A stretch of 12,194 bases of DNA from Croceicoccus sp. (GCA_029936705.1 JAPYSD010000049.1:1-12194), one strand, 5' to 3'. Counted from the stretch's first letter, positions 1-7,613 are shown. Program-made: numbers and translations. Notes: generated by a model from the sequence alone, not told the origin.

Positions 1-306
1 GCAGTCGCCGAAGCGCTGGCCGACAGCGAGAGCGCGATCAACCGCTTCCTTGAAGCCCGCCGGCGCGAAACCGCCGCCACGCAGGCCGCCGACGCGCAGG
101 CACGCGCCTTCGCCCTTGCCGAACAGCGCTTCCAGCGGGGCGAGGACAATCGGCTGACACTCGACCGCGCGCGGCTGGACCTGCTGGCCCGGCAACAGGC
201 GCTGTCCTCCGCCCGGGTGGAGGCCGCCAATGCGGCGGTCGCGGTGTACAAGGCGCTGGGCGGGGCGTGGCAGGCGGAAACGCCGCCCGAACCCGCCGAT
301 CCCTGA
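1..306 (+). CDS. TolC/NodT-family outer-membrane efflux protein, C-terminal fragment
   Basis: Only the last 101 codons are present; the gene starts before the window and ends at TGA (304-306). The fragment is Ala/Arg/Gln-rich and helical, as in the long periplasmic alpha-barrel of TolC-type channels. It carries the family's closing pattern: an 'AEQRFQRGEDNRLTLDRARL' stretch (about residues 40-60 of the fragment), a heptad-like helix, then 'AVYKALGGAW' and a short Pro-rich tail. 'LYKALGGGW' endings are typical of NodT-type RND efflux outer-membrane lipoproteins. Such proteins form the outer-membrane exit duct of tripartite drug or metal pumps. The pump subunits would be expected upstream and are not visible, so the substrate cannot be stated. 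The family call is firm; the NodT subfamily rests on the last 40 residues. Confidence 0.85.
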   Translation, partial: AVAEALADSESAINRFLEARRRETAATQAADAQARAFALAEQRFQRGEDNRLTLDRARLDLLARQQALSSARVEAANAAVAVYKALGGAWQAETPPEPADP

Positions 307-348
307 CGCCGGGAACCCGACCGCCATCGACACGCTTGATCTGGTGCG

Positions 349-370
349 GGCCGTCTATATCTAGGCGGCC
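349..370 (+). terminator. weak hairpin after the efflux gene
   Basis: GGCCGTC (349-355) pairs with GGCGGCC (364-370), giving 7 bp with one G-T wobble and an 8-nt loop. It lies 43 bp after the efflux stop codon. No T-run follows, so it may be a 3'-end stabilising or Rho-type structure rather than a classic intrinsic terminator. The rest of the 307-434 gap shows only a weak promoter-like pair (TTGATC at 336, TATCTA at 358) that could serve the next gene. Confidence 0.25.
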
Positions 371-434
371 TTGCGACATGCGGGCCGCGCTGCCCGGATG
401 ATGGTCCCATTCCTCCACCCGCGCGGAGCCTTCC

Positions 435-1487
435 TTGCTCAGACATTTCACCGGTTCGATAATCTTCACCATCGTGGCGCTCGCGCTGGGGGCTTTCGTC
501 GGCTGGGAATATACCGGCACGTTCGACGGCATGCTGGGCACGCTGTGGATCTGCGCGGTGCTGGCGGTGCTGGAAACGTCGCTGTCGTTCGACAACGCGG
601 CGGTGAACGCCACCGTGCTCAAGGACATGGACCCGAAATGGCAGCACCGCTTCCTGACATGGGGCATCGCGATCGCCGTGTTCGGCATGCGCATCGTGTT
701 TCCCATCGTGATCGTCGCCATCGCGGCGTCGCTGGGACCGTGGGGCGCGCTGATGCTGGCGATCAACGAACCCGATACCTACGCGCGGATCATGGGCGAT
801 GCGCACACGGGCCTGATGGGTTTCGGCGGCGCGTTCCTCGGGATGGTCGGCCTCAAGTACTTTTTCGATGCAGACAAGGAAATCCACTGGATCCGCCTGA
901 TCGAGCGGCCTCTGTCGAAGTTCGGGCGGCTGCAGGCGTTCGAGATCGGGGTGATGATCCTGGCGATCTGGGGCACGTCCACCCTGCTGGAAGGCGCGGA
1001 GCGGCTAACCTTCCTGAGCGCGGGTCTGTTCGGCCTGCTGACCTTCATCGCGGTGGAGATGATCGGCGACATCCTGGGCGCGCCCGAGGAAACGACCGGC
1101 GCCGCCGCACGCTCGGGCCTTGCCTCGTTCCTCTATCTCGAGGTGCTGGACGCCAGCTTTTCCTTCGACGGGGTGATCGGCGCGTTCGCGCTGTCGACCA
1201 ACCTGTTCGTCATCGCCATCGGGCTTGGCATCGGCGCGATGTTCGTGCGCTCGATGACGATCTATCTCGTCCACCAGGGCGCGATGAGCCAGTACCGCTT
1301 CCTCGAGCACGGGGCGTTCTACGCGATCCTGGCGCTGGCCGCGATCATGTTCCTGAACGTCGAATATCACATCCCCGAGGTCGTGACCGGGCTGATCGGC
1401 GCGGTGCTGATCGGGCTGGCGTTCTTCAGCTCGCTGCGCTGGAACCGGGCGCAGCTGGCCCGGGACGAGGCGGGGGTGCAGGCGTAA
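435..1487 (+). CDS. DUF475 family (TerC-like) integral membrane protein
   Basis: 350 aa with about eight or nine hydrophobic segments. Two similar acidic motifs sit in membrane segments: 'LETSLSFDN' (residues 46-54) and 'LEVLDASFSFDG' (235-246). This duplicated E/D-containing signature is what I know from DUF475 and the related TerC superfamily, where the acidic residues are thought to coordinate a metal or cation in the bilayer. The length matches DUF475 proteins. I chose the TTG start at 435: GGAG lies 6 nt upstream (425-428), the in-frame stop TGA at 399 allows no ATG before it, and the protein then begins 'MLRHFTGSIIF', as expected for the family. The substrate is unknown; TerC relatives are linked to tellurite or manganese handling, but that cannot be assigned here. 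The 3' end runs 62 bp into the opposing DUF2339 gene. Confidence 0.88.
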   Translation: MLRHFTGSIIFTIVALALGAFVGWEYTGTFDGMLGTLWICAVLAVLETSLSFDNAAVNATVLKDMDPKWQHRFLTWGIAIAVFGMRIVFPIVIVAIAASLGPWGALMLAINEPDTYARIMGDAHTGLMGFGGAFLGMVGLKYFFDADKEIHWIRLIERPLSKFGRLQAFEIGVMILAIWGTSTLLEGAERLTFLSAGLFGLLTFIAVEMIGDILGAPEETTGAAARSGLASFLYLEVLDASFSFDGVIGAFALSTNLFVIAIGLGIGAMFVRSMTIYLVHQGAMSQYRFLEHGAFYAILALAAIMFLNVEYHIPEVVTGLIGAVLIGLAFFSSLRWNRAQLARDEAGVQA

Positions 1488-4056
1488 GCTCCGCTGCTTC
1501 TCCCTGCCCCGCTTCCACGGGCACGCGCAGCAAGCGCGAATAGAACCAGCCGATCGCGATCAGGCTGAAGCCCAGCGCCAGGAAGCTGGCGATGCGGACC
1601 AGCCCTTCCAGCCCGGCGGTGTCGTAGATGAACACCTTGCACACCGCGGCCAGCATCAGCACCAGCGACCCGATGCGCCAGCTGCGCGTGCCCGTCCGCG
1701 CGCCCCACAGCAGGAACCCGCCCGCCAGCAAGATGCCCAGCAGCGACCGCAGCAGATCCTCTGCCTGGCCCACCGGGGGGCTGGTCAGGGTCGTGCCCGC
1801 GAACGCCTGCCGCAATTCGGACAGGGCGAACAGGCTGATGATCAGCATCAGCGCGGCATCGCTCGCCACGCGGAAGGGGCGCTGCATCGGTGCAGGCAGG
1901 ACGAGCGCATGGCGCAGCAGCAGGACCGCGCCCGCCGCGATGGCAAAGGCGACGATCAGCAGGTTCGCCACCGGGGTCTCGCCGACGGCCTGGACGGTCC
2001 ACAGCGGGTCGTGGATCAGGCCGGTGTAGATGGTGAAATGCGCCAGCGCAGCCGCCGCCAGCGCAGCCGCGACCGGGCGCGGCGACCAGCGCGCGGGCAG
2101 TCGCAGCGCGGCAAATCCGGCGATCAGCAGCAGCGCTTCCCATGCCGAACGCTCGGCAAGACCAAGCGCGAGGAACTGCGCCAGGTCGCGGATTGCGAAG
2201 AGCTGCTTGAACAGGATATGCGCTGCCGCGATGGCGGGCAGCGCGGCGAACGCACGGGCGGCCAGCGCCAGCCTGCCATGCTCGCGGAAAGCCACGACCA
2301 GCGCCGCCAGCGCGGCGGGCAGCAGGTAGAGCGCGGCATCGCGCGCAGTGGGGAGTTCGCCCACCAGCAGCGGCGATCCCGACAGCGATTCGGCTGGCGC
2401 CCCCAGCCACCAGCCCAGCGGCCAAAGCGCCCAGACCATCGCCACTGCCAGCGCCGCACGCGCCGCCCAGCGTCGTTCGGCCATGGCCAAGGCGAGCGCC
2501 ACGGCAGCCGCGCCCGCGATCCAGGCGCAATAATCGGAGGGTACGAATTGCGTCACGGCGGCATAGGCGGTCCAGACGGCAGACGCCTCCAGAACGGCGC
2601 TTCGCCAGCCTTCATGCGCGCCGGTTTTCCACGCGCCCACCGATGGCAGCACGACGAGCAGCAGCCCGGCCAGCCCGAGCATCCACACGCCGTCAGCCCG
2701 ATCGAAATGCCACGACGCGGCCAGCATGATCGCCAGCGGCATCACCGCCAGCGCCGCGACATCGGCGCCCTTGGCCCGGGCGCGCCACAGGTGCACCAGC
2801 GGCACGGCGGCGAAGACCAGCGCCATGGCCGCCGCGACGCCCGCGAACAGGGCGGGGTCCGGATCGTACCAGAATCCCAGCATCCACGCGCCGACGCCGC
2901 CCGCGATGGCCGACGCATCGCGCAGCCCGGGATTGCGCCAGCCCAGCGCGGCAAAGGCCGCGCCCAGCAGCAGGTAGAGGCCCCATGACAGCGGCTCGTA
3001 CCCGCTGCTTTCCAGCAGGACGGCCATCTGCAGCGCCGCGAATCCGCCCGCGGCCAGCCGCAGCCAGCGGCTTTCGCGCAGGTCGGGCAGCACCAGCGCG
3101 GGCAGCACCGCGCCCAGCAGGACGAGGAAGAAGCCGGTCGCTACCACGTCGCCCGGCCCGCTGGGCTGCGCGAGCAGCATGACGAGGCCCCATCCAAGCC
3201 CGCCGACGATGCCCGCAAGACCCAGCCAGCCACCACGCGACCAGCCGCCCCCTTGCGAAAATCCGGCCTGCCGCCGCGCCGCGTGGCCCAAGCCGCCCGC
3301 GACCAGCGCGAGATAGAAGGCAAGCAGCGGCAGGTTCGATTCCTCGGAACTCACCAGCGCGGGCGCGGTGAAACCGCCGACCAGGCCCAGCACCGCGCTG
3401 GGCAGGCCGAAGCGGAAGGACAATCCGATGGCCGCCGCCGTCACCAGCGCCAGCCCGACGAAAGCGGTGCCCGTGCCGACCAGCCCATAGAACGTGCCCG
3501 CCAGGAACACGCTGGCATACAGCACCGCGAGGCCCGCCCCCGACAGCGCTTGCGGCACGCGCGGGTCGGCGACGCGGTCGCGGAAGCGATGCGCGACTTC
3601 CGCGCCGGCGATCAGGCCCAGCCCGAACAGCAGCCCCAGCACGACGCGCACCGCCGGGCTGAGCAATCCGACATCGATGGCATAGCGCACGAGGAAGAAA
3701 CCCGCGACGGCCAGCGTGATGCCGCCCGCCCAGATGGGCAGCTGGCGGCCGAACAGTTCCTCGAAATCGAAGGCGAAGCGGCTGCGGGTCGGGGCGGCGG
3801 GTTCCTCGATTTGCGGAGCGGCTGGCAGCGGCGGCGTTTCGCGGGTCGTCGGCGTGCTGCGCGCAACCTTGGGAATGATTGTCGCGGTTGCCCTTTGCGT
3901 GGGAGTGGGGGCGGGCACTGGCTCCGGAGCCTCCCGGGTCATTGCCCGCGAAAACGCCGCTCCGCGCAGTTCCTGCAGCTCGGCTTCAAGCCGCTCGACC
4001 CGCTTCCACAGCAGAACCAGCGCGACCGCACCGGCGACGAGAAGCATGAATTCCAT
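1426..4056 (-). CDS. DUF2339 family large polytopic membrane protein
   Basis: 876 aa. Residues 1-16 form a hydrophobic anchor, followed by a short charged coiled coil ('KRVERLEAELQELR', about 18-31) and a Pro/Thr-rich linker (about 40-95). Next is the DUF2339 hallmark 'FEELFGRQLPIWAGGITLAV' (about 98-117), leading into a stack of roughly 20 or more hydrophobic helices to the C terminus. The architecture and length match DUF2339 predicted membrane proteins. No function is established for the family and I see no catalytic motif. The frame stays open upstream to 4155, but ATG 4056 gives the usual family N terminus and has GGGGA (4066-4070 region) about 9-10 nt upstream. The gene is divergent from the TetR gene, with likely operators between them. 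The last 21 codons overlap the end of the DUF475 gene and encode a Pro/Ala-rich tail. Confidence 0.88.
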   Translation of the reverse strand: MEFMLLVAGAVALVLLWKRVERLEAELQELRGAAFSRAMTREAPEPVPAPTPTQRATATIIPKVARSTPTTRETPPLPAAPQIEEPAAPTRSRFAFDFEELFGRQLPIWAGGITLAVAGFFLVRYAIDVGLLSPAVRVVLGLLFGLGLIAGAEVAHRFRDRVADPRVPQALSGAGLAVLYASVFLAGTFYGLVGTGTAFVGLALVTAAAIGLSFRFGLPSAVLGLVGGFTAPALVSSEESNLPLLAFYLALVAGGLGHAARRQAGFSQGGGWSRGGWLGLAGIVGGLGWGLVMLLAQPSGPGDVVATGFFLVLLGAVLPALVLPDLRESRWLRLAAGGFAALQMAVLLESSGYEPLSWGLYLLLGAAFAALGWRNPGLRDASAIAGGVGAWMLGFWYDPDPALFAGVAAAMALVFAAVPLVHLWRARAKGADVAALAVMPLAIMLAASWHFDRADGVWMLGLAGLLLVVLPSVGAWKTGAHEGWRSAVLEASAVWTAYAAVTQFVPSDYCAWIAGAAAVALALAMAERRWAARAALAVAMVWALWPLGWWLGAPAESLSGSPLLVGELPTARDAALYLLPAALAALVVAFREHGRLALAARAFAALPAIAAAHILFKQLFAIRDLAQFLALGLAERSAWEALLLIAGFAALRLPARWSPRPVAAALAAAALAHFTIYTGLIHDPLWTVQAVGETPVANLLIVAFAIAAGAVLLLRHALVLPAPMQRPFRVASDAALMLIISLFALSELRQAFAGTTLTSPPVGQAEDLLRSLLGILLAGGFLLWGARTGTRSWRIGSLVLMLAAVCKVFIYDTAGLEGLVRIASFLALGFSLIAIGWFYSRLLRVPVEAGQGEAAELTPAPPPRPGPAAPGSSAAS

Positions 4057-4166
4057 GGCCCGTGATCCCCCTGCGCCGGTGCACCGACCGGCTGGCCCGC
4101 GCCGCCCCCGCGCTTGCCGGATGCAAGCATGGGGCGACTGCGTGGCCATGCGCAATAGCGGTTAAA

Positions 4167-4179
4167 TAAACAGCGTTCA
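4167..4179. promoter_or_regulatory. candidate TetR operator, copy 1
   Basis: TAAACAGCGTTCA is an imperfect 13-bp palindrome (half-sites TAAACA and TGAACG around a central G). It lies in an AT-rich stretch between the divergent DUF2339 and TetR genes. It shares 10 of 13 positions with the second copy 23 bp downstream. The size and centre fit TetR-family operators; binding is inferred. Confidence 0.5.
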
Positions 4180-4189
4180 ATAAATAAAT

Positions 4190-4202
4190 TGGACAGTGTT
4201 CA
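4190..4202. promoter_or_regulatory. candidate TetR operator, copy 2
   Basis: TGGACAGTGTTCA is a near-perfect 13-bp palindrome (TGGACA / TGAACA around a central G) centred about 30 bp before the TetR ATG. A weaker third match with the same ACA-N-TGT core (TTGACAATGTACC, 4204-4216) follows. The placement suggests autoregulation and possibly control of the divergent DUF2339 gene. Confidence 0.55.
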
Positions 4203-4225
4203 TTTGACAATGTACCGATCCCCCA

Positions 4226-4831
4226 ATGGGACGCCGATCGGATCACACGCGCGAGGAATTGCAGGAGCTGCTGGTGTCGCAGGGCCACGCGCTGCTGGCG
4301 CAGACCGGCCTTACCCGCCTGTCGGGGCGAGAGATCGCGAAGCAGGCGGGTTATTCGGTGGGCACGATCTACAATGTGTTCGGATCGCTCGACCACCTGA
4401 TCGTCGCGATCAATTCGCGCAGCTTCGAAATATGGGCGAACGACCTGCGGCGCACGCTGGACGCGGGCGGAGACGACCGGATCGGCACGCTGGTCGCCGC
4501 CTATTTCGCTTTTGCGCAGCAGAACCCGCATCTCTGGTCCGCGATCTACGAGCATCACCTGCCCGCCGATTTCGCGCTCCCCGACGAAGACGCCGCCCGG
4601 CGCGCGGCGCTGACCGCCATCGTCGAAAATGAAATCGACGCCGCCCTGCCCGCGGACAGCCGTGCCGACATTGCGCTCCTCACCCGCTCGCTGATCGCAG
4701 TGGTGCACGGGCATTGCAGCCTGGCGGTCACCGGCAGTTTCGCGCTGATGGGCGGGGACGATCCGCTGGAATGCGCCCTCGCCCGCGTGCGCGAGATACT
4801 GGCCGCGCACGGTTACCGGGCGGATCAGTAA
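4226..4831 (+). CDS. TetR/AcrR-family transcriptional regulator
   Basis: 201 aa, normal TetR length. The N-terminal DNA-binding domain is clear: helix-turn-helix over residues 31-52, with 'LSGREIAKQAGYSVGTIYN' (32-50) followed by 'VFGSLDHLI', the standard link to helix 4. The C-terminal ligand and dimerisation region ('FAFAQQNPHLWSAIYEHHLP', around residues 92-111) resembles the WHG / TetR_C_33 type, but the inducer cannot be predicted. The start at 4226 gives the full N-terminal helix 1; the ATG at 4210 is in another frame. There is no Shine-Dalgarno sequence just upstream, so the mRNA may be leaderless or weakly translated. The gene is divergent from DUF2339 and convergent with folE (7-bp overlap). 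Paired palindromes 24-59 bp upstream are the likely operators. Confidence 0.9.
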   Translation: MGRRSDHTREELQELLVSQGHALLAQTGLTRLSGREIAKQAGYSVGTIYNVFGSLDHLIVAINSRSFEIWANDLRRTLDAGGDDRIGTLVAAYFAFAQQNPHLWSAIYEHHLPADFALPDEDAARRAALTAIVENEIDAALPADSRADIALLTRSLIAVVHGHCSLAVTGSFALMGGDDPLECALARVREILAAHGYRADQ

Positions 4832-5433
4832 CCCATCAGCGAGAGCACTTCCTTGCGGCTGCGATCATCCTCGCGGAAGGTGCCCATCATGCGGCTGGTC
4901 ACCATGCCGACGCCGGGCGTACGTACGCCGCGCGCGGTCATGCAGGCGTGGCTTGCCTCGATCACCACGGCGACGCCATGGGGCTTGAGGTGGTTCCAGA
5001 TGCACTCGGCCACTTCCGCAGTCAGCCGTTCCTGAATCTGCAGCCGGCGCGCGAAACCGTGCAGCACGCGCGCCAGTTTCGAGATGCCGACGACATGGTC
5101 GCGCGGCAGATAGGCGATGGCCGCCTTGCCGATGATCGGCGCCATGTGATGCTCGCAATGCGACTGGAACGGGATGTCCTTCAGCAGCACCACCTCGTCA
5201 TAGCCGCCCACTTCCTCGAAGATGCGCGACAAATGGATCGCCGGATCCTCGCCATAGCCCTGGCAATATTCCTTCCATGCGCGGGCGACGCGCTTGGGCG
5301 TGTCGAGCAGGCCTTCGCGGCTGGGGTCGTCGCCGGTCCAGCGGATCAGCGTGCGGATCGCGTCCTGCACGACTTCGGGTACCGGCGGTTTGCCGAGGGG
5401 GTTGTCTTCGTCGGGGCCGACAAGGCTGCTCAT
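4825..5433 (-). CDS. folE: GTP cyclohydrolase I (type IA)
   Basis: 202 aa cytosolic enzyme converting GTP to 7,8-dihydroneopterin triphosphate plus formate, the first step of tetrahydrofolate (and other pterin) synthesis. The zinc ligands are visible: Cys93 and His96 in 'SHCEHHM' and Cys164 in 'ASHACMTARGV', equivalent to C110, H113 and C181 of E. coli FolE. Other landmarks are 'REGLLDTPKRVARAW' (39-53), 'GISKLARVLHGFARRLQIQE' (116-135) and the 'EVLSLM' C terminus. It is therefore the zinc-dependent type IA enzyme and complete. The frame is open to 5463, but ATG 5433 has an AGGAAAGAG ribosome-binding site just upstream and gives normal length. The gene is 72 bp downstream of uvrC on the same strand; GTGACG-N18-TATCTG in that gap is a possible separate promoter. 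Confidence 0.96.
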   Translation of the reverse strand: MSSLVGPDEDNPLGKPPVPEVVQDAIRTLIRWTGDDPSREGLLDTPKRVARAWKEYCQGYGEDPAIHLSRIFEEVGGYDEVVLLKDIPFQSHCEHHMAPIIGKAAIAYLPRDHVVGISKLARVLHGFARRLQIQERLTAEVAECIWNHLKPHGVAVVIEASHACMTARGVRTPGVGMVTSRMMGTFREDDRSRKEVLSLMGY

Positions 5434-5505
5434 GCGGTTCTCTTTCCTGAATGCTTGGCGCACAGATAGGCATGTCGCCGCCCGTCCGTCACCCCCTGCG
5501 GACGC

Positions 5506-7461
5506 TTAACCGCCCGGATGATAGAAATCATAGATCTGCCGCGCGACATTTTCCGAAACTCCGGGCACGCGCAACAGGTCCTTGAGGGCAGCGGCGCGAA
5601 CCTTGCCCGCGGTGCCGAAATGCAGCAGCAGGGCGCGTTTGCGCGCGGGGCCGATACCGGGGATCTCGTCAAGCGGGCTGGCCTGGATCGAACGGCTGCG
5701 CTTGGCGCGATGCGCGCCGATGGCGAAACGGTGCACCTCGTCGCGCAGGCGCTGCAGGTGGAACAGCACTGGCGAATTGGTCGGCAGCGTCTTTTCGCGG
5801 CCATCCGGGAAATGGAACACCTCGCGCCCCTCGCGCCCGTGGTGCGGTCCCTTGGCGACGCCGACGACGGGCACGTCCTCGATCCCCAGCTCCTCCAGCG
5901 TGTCCATGACGCTGGACATCTGCCCCTTGCCGCCGTCCAGCAGCACCAGGTCGGGCCAGGCGGCATCACCTTTCCCGCTCGTCTCGCGGTCGGGATCGTC
6001 CTTCAGGGCGCGGGCGAAGCGGCGGTTCAGCACTTCGCGCATCATGGCGAAATCGTCGTTGGTCTGGGCGGTCTTGATATTGAACTTGCGGTACTGGTTC
6101 TTCAGGAACCCCTCCGGCCCCGCGACCACCATCGCGCCGACCGCGTTGGTGCCCTGGATGTGCGAGTTGTCATAGACCTCCACCCGCTGCGGAATGTCCG
6201 CCAGCTCCAGGAACTCGGCCATCTCGCGCCAGATCTTCGCTTGCGTGCCGCTTTCGGCAAGGCGGCGGTCCAGCGCCTCGGCGGCGTTGCGGCTGGCCTG
6301 TTCGATCAGGCGGCGGCGGTCGCCGCGCTGGGGAACGCTGATCTCCACCTTGCGCTCGGCGATGGCGGCGAACGCCTCTTCCAGCAGTTCGCGATCGGGC
6401 AGTTCGCGGTCGACCAGGATCGTGCGCGCGGGCGGCACTTCCTCGTAGAACTGGGCGAGGAAGGCGCTGAACACCTCCTCGTGGCCCAGCCCGTCGGTAT
6501 GGCGGGGGAAGAACGCGCGGTGGCCCCAGTTCTGACCGCCGCGAATGAAAAAGGCCTGCACGCCGATCTGGCCGCCCTTTTCCGCCATGGCGAACACGTC
6601 GGCATCGCCCACGCCCTGCGCGTTGATCGCCTGCGACCCCTGGATGAAGGTCGCGGCGCGCAGCCGGTCGCGCAGCATGGCGGCGGTTTCATAGTCCAAC
6701 TTCTCCGCCGCTTCGGCCATCTGGCTCTCGATCTCCTGCTGCACCGCGCTGGACTTGCCCGCCAGGAAGTCCTTGGCCTGCCGCACCAGCTCGCCATAGC
6801 CCTGCTTGTCGATCCGGCCCACGCAGGGCGCGCTGCAGCGCTTGATCTGGTATAGCAGGCAGGGCCGGTCGCGGCGGCTGAAGAAGCTGTCGGTGCAGGA
6901 CCGCAGCAGGAACAGCTTTTGCAGGGCGTTGATCGTGGTGTTGACCGAACCGGCGCTGGCGAAGGGCCCATAGTAGTTCCCCTTGGCCCGCCGCGCGCCG
7001 CGATGCTTCATGATGCGCGGATAGTCGTTGTCGCCGCGCAGGAGGATGAACGGGAAGCTCTTGTCGTCGCGCAGCAGCACGTTGTACGGCGGGCGAAAGC
7101 GCTTGATCAGCTGCGCTTCCAGCAGCAGCGCCTCGGCCTCGCTGTTGGTGGTGACGATGGTCATTTCGCGCGTCTGCGCGACCATGCGCTTCAGCCGCAT
7201 CGGCAGCCGGTCGACCTGAAGGTAGTTGGCGACCCGGTTCTTCAGCGCGCGCGCCTTGCCGACATAAAGGACATCGCCGCGCGCATCGACCATGCGATAG
7301 ACGCCCGGACGCGGGGGTAGCGTGCGCTGCACCTCGCGGATCGCGCCCAGCCCCGCCTCTATGTCGGGCTGGCTCCCGCGCACCGTATGGGCCGCCTTGT
7401 CCTCGTTGAAGCGATCGGCGCCCTTGGGATGGGGCGGGGTTCCGGCGGGCGTACGGGTCAT
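5506..7461 (-). CDS. uvrC: UvrABC excinuclease subunit C
   Basis: 651 aa. UvrC makes both incisions around a lesion marked by UvrA/UvrB in nucleotide excision repair. Domains in order: N-terminal GIY-YIG nuclease ('GVY' 53-55, 'YVG' 66-68, Glu115 in 'LLLEAQLIKRF'); four-cysteine cluster (Cys189, 201, 209, 213), of the type reported as an Fe-S site in UvrC; UVR motif that binds UvrB (about 238-270, 'KLDYETAAMLRDRL'); RNase H-like second nuclease with 'VYDNSHIQGTNAVGAMVV' and 'DLVLLDGGKGQMSSV'; and two C-terminal helix-hairpin-helix motifs ('IPGIGPARKRALL', 'VPGVSENVARQIY'). All key parts are intact. The frame is open upstream to 7644 through the tRNA region, but ATG 7461 puts about 17 residues before the conserved 'FNEDKAAHTVRGS'. 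No good Shine-Dalgarno precedes this ATG. Confidence 0.96.
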   Translation of the reverse strand: MTRTPAGTPPHPKGADRFNEDKAAHTVRGSQPDIEAGLGAIREVQRTLPPRPGVYRMVDARGDVLYVGKARALKNRVANYLQVDRLPMRLKRMVAQTREMTIVTTNSEAEALLLEAQLIKRFRPPYNVLLRDDKSFPFILLRGDNDYPRIMKHRGARRAKGNYYGPFASAGSVNTTINALQKLFLLRSCTDSFFSRRDRPCLLYQIKRCSAPCVGRIDKQGYGELVRQAKDFLAGKSSAVQQEIESQMAEAAEKLDYETAAMLRDRLRAATFIQGSQAINAQGVGDADVFAMAEKGGQIGVQAFFIRGGQNWGHRAFFPRHTDGLGHEEVFSAFLAQFYEEVPPARTILVDRELPDRELLEEAFAAIAERKVEISVPQRGDRRRLIEQASRNAAEALDRRLAESGTQAKIWREMAEFLELADIPQRVEVYDNSHIQGTNAVGAMVVAGPEGFLKNQYRKFNIKTAQTNDDFAMMREVLNRRFARALKDDPDRETSGKGDAAWPDLVLLDGGKGQMSSVMDTLEELGIEDVPVVGVAKGPHHGREGREVFHFPDGREKTLPTNSPVLFHLQRLRDEVHRFAIGAHRAKRSRSIQASPLDEIPGIGPARKRALLLHFGTAGKVRAAALKDLLRVPGVSENVARQIYDFYHPGG

Positions 7462-7554
7462 CGAGGGGTCAGATAGGGATTGGACGCGCGGTTGGAAAGC
7501 GCGGGAATGCGCACAACGTCCCGATAATTCACCGATTAGAGGATGTGGTGCACC

Positions 7555-7575
7555 GGTTCGAATTTCATTCGAACC
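7555..7575. repeat. perfect 9-bp inverted repeat between uvrC and tRNA-Phe
   Basis: GGTTCGAAT (7555-7563) and ATTCGAACC (7567-7575) are exact reverse complements around the 3-nt loop TTC. It is about 94 bp upstream of the uvrC start and 37 bp beyond the tRNA 3' end in the tRNA's direction. It lacks a T-run on either strand, so it is not a textbook terminator. It could be a Rho-independent-like tRNA end, an mRNA 5' hairpin or a repeat element; the role is unknown. Confidence 0.7.
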
Positions 7576-7596
7576 TGGCCCTGGTTTAAAGGACAT

Positions 7597-7613
7597 CACT
7601 TCCGGTGGAAGTG
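7597..7613 (-). terminator. hairpin immediately after tRNA-Phe
   Basis: CACTTCC (7597-7603) and GGAAGTG (7607-7613) form a perfect 7-bp stem with a 3-nt loop. On the minus strand it begins within the last two bases (CA) of the tRNA CCA end and is followed by ATGTCCTTTAAA, only a weak T-rich tail. It is probably a 3'-trailer hairpin for termination or tRNA processing. The structure is certain; terminator function is inferred. Confidence 0.4.

Noticed and set aside
371..1543. A long plus-strand frame overlapping the DUF475 gene
   Set aside because: The product is Arg/Gly/Asp-rich and low-complexity without hydrophobic segments; the alternative frame encodes a clear membrane protein with family motifs.
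1909..4065. Several plus-strand frames opposite the DUF2339 gene, rich in Arg, Gln and Ala
   Set aside because: They are antisense shadows: no recognisable domain, composition set by GC skew, and the minus strand encodes a continuous membrane protein of normal family length.
4075..4128. Two 6-bp inverted repeats (4075-4092 and 4112-4128) in the DUF2339 leader
   Set aside because: Short, GC-rich and without riboswitch-like context; they do not match any regulatory RNA I recognise.
5518..6855. A 445-codon plus-strand frame opposite uvrC
   Set aside because: UvrC domains are intact in the minus frame; the plus frame has no family features.
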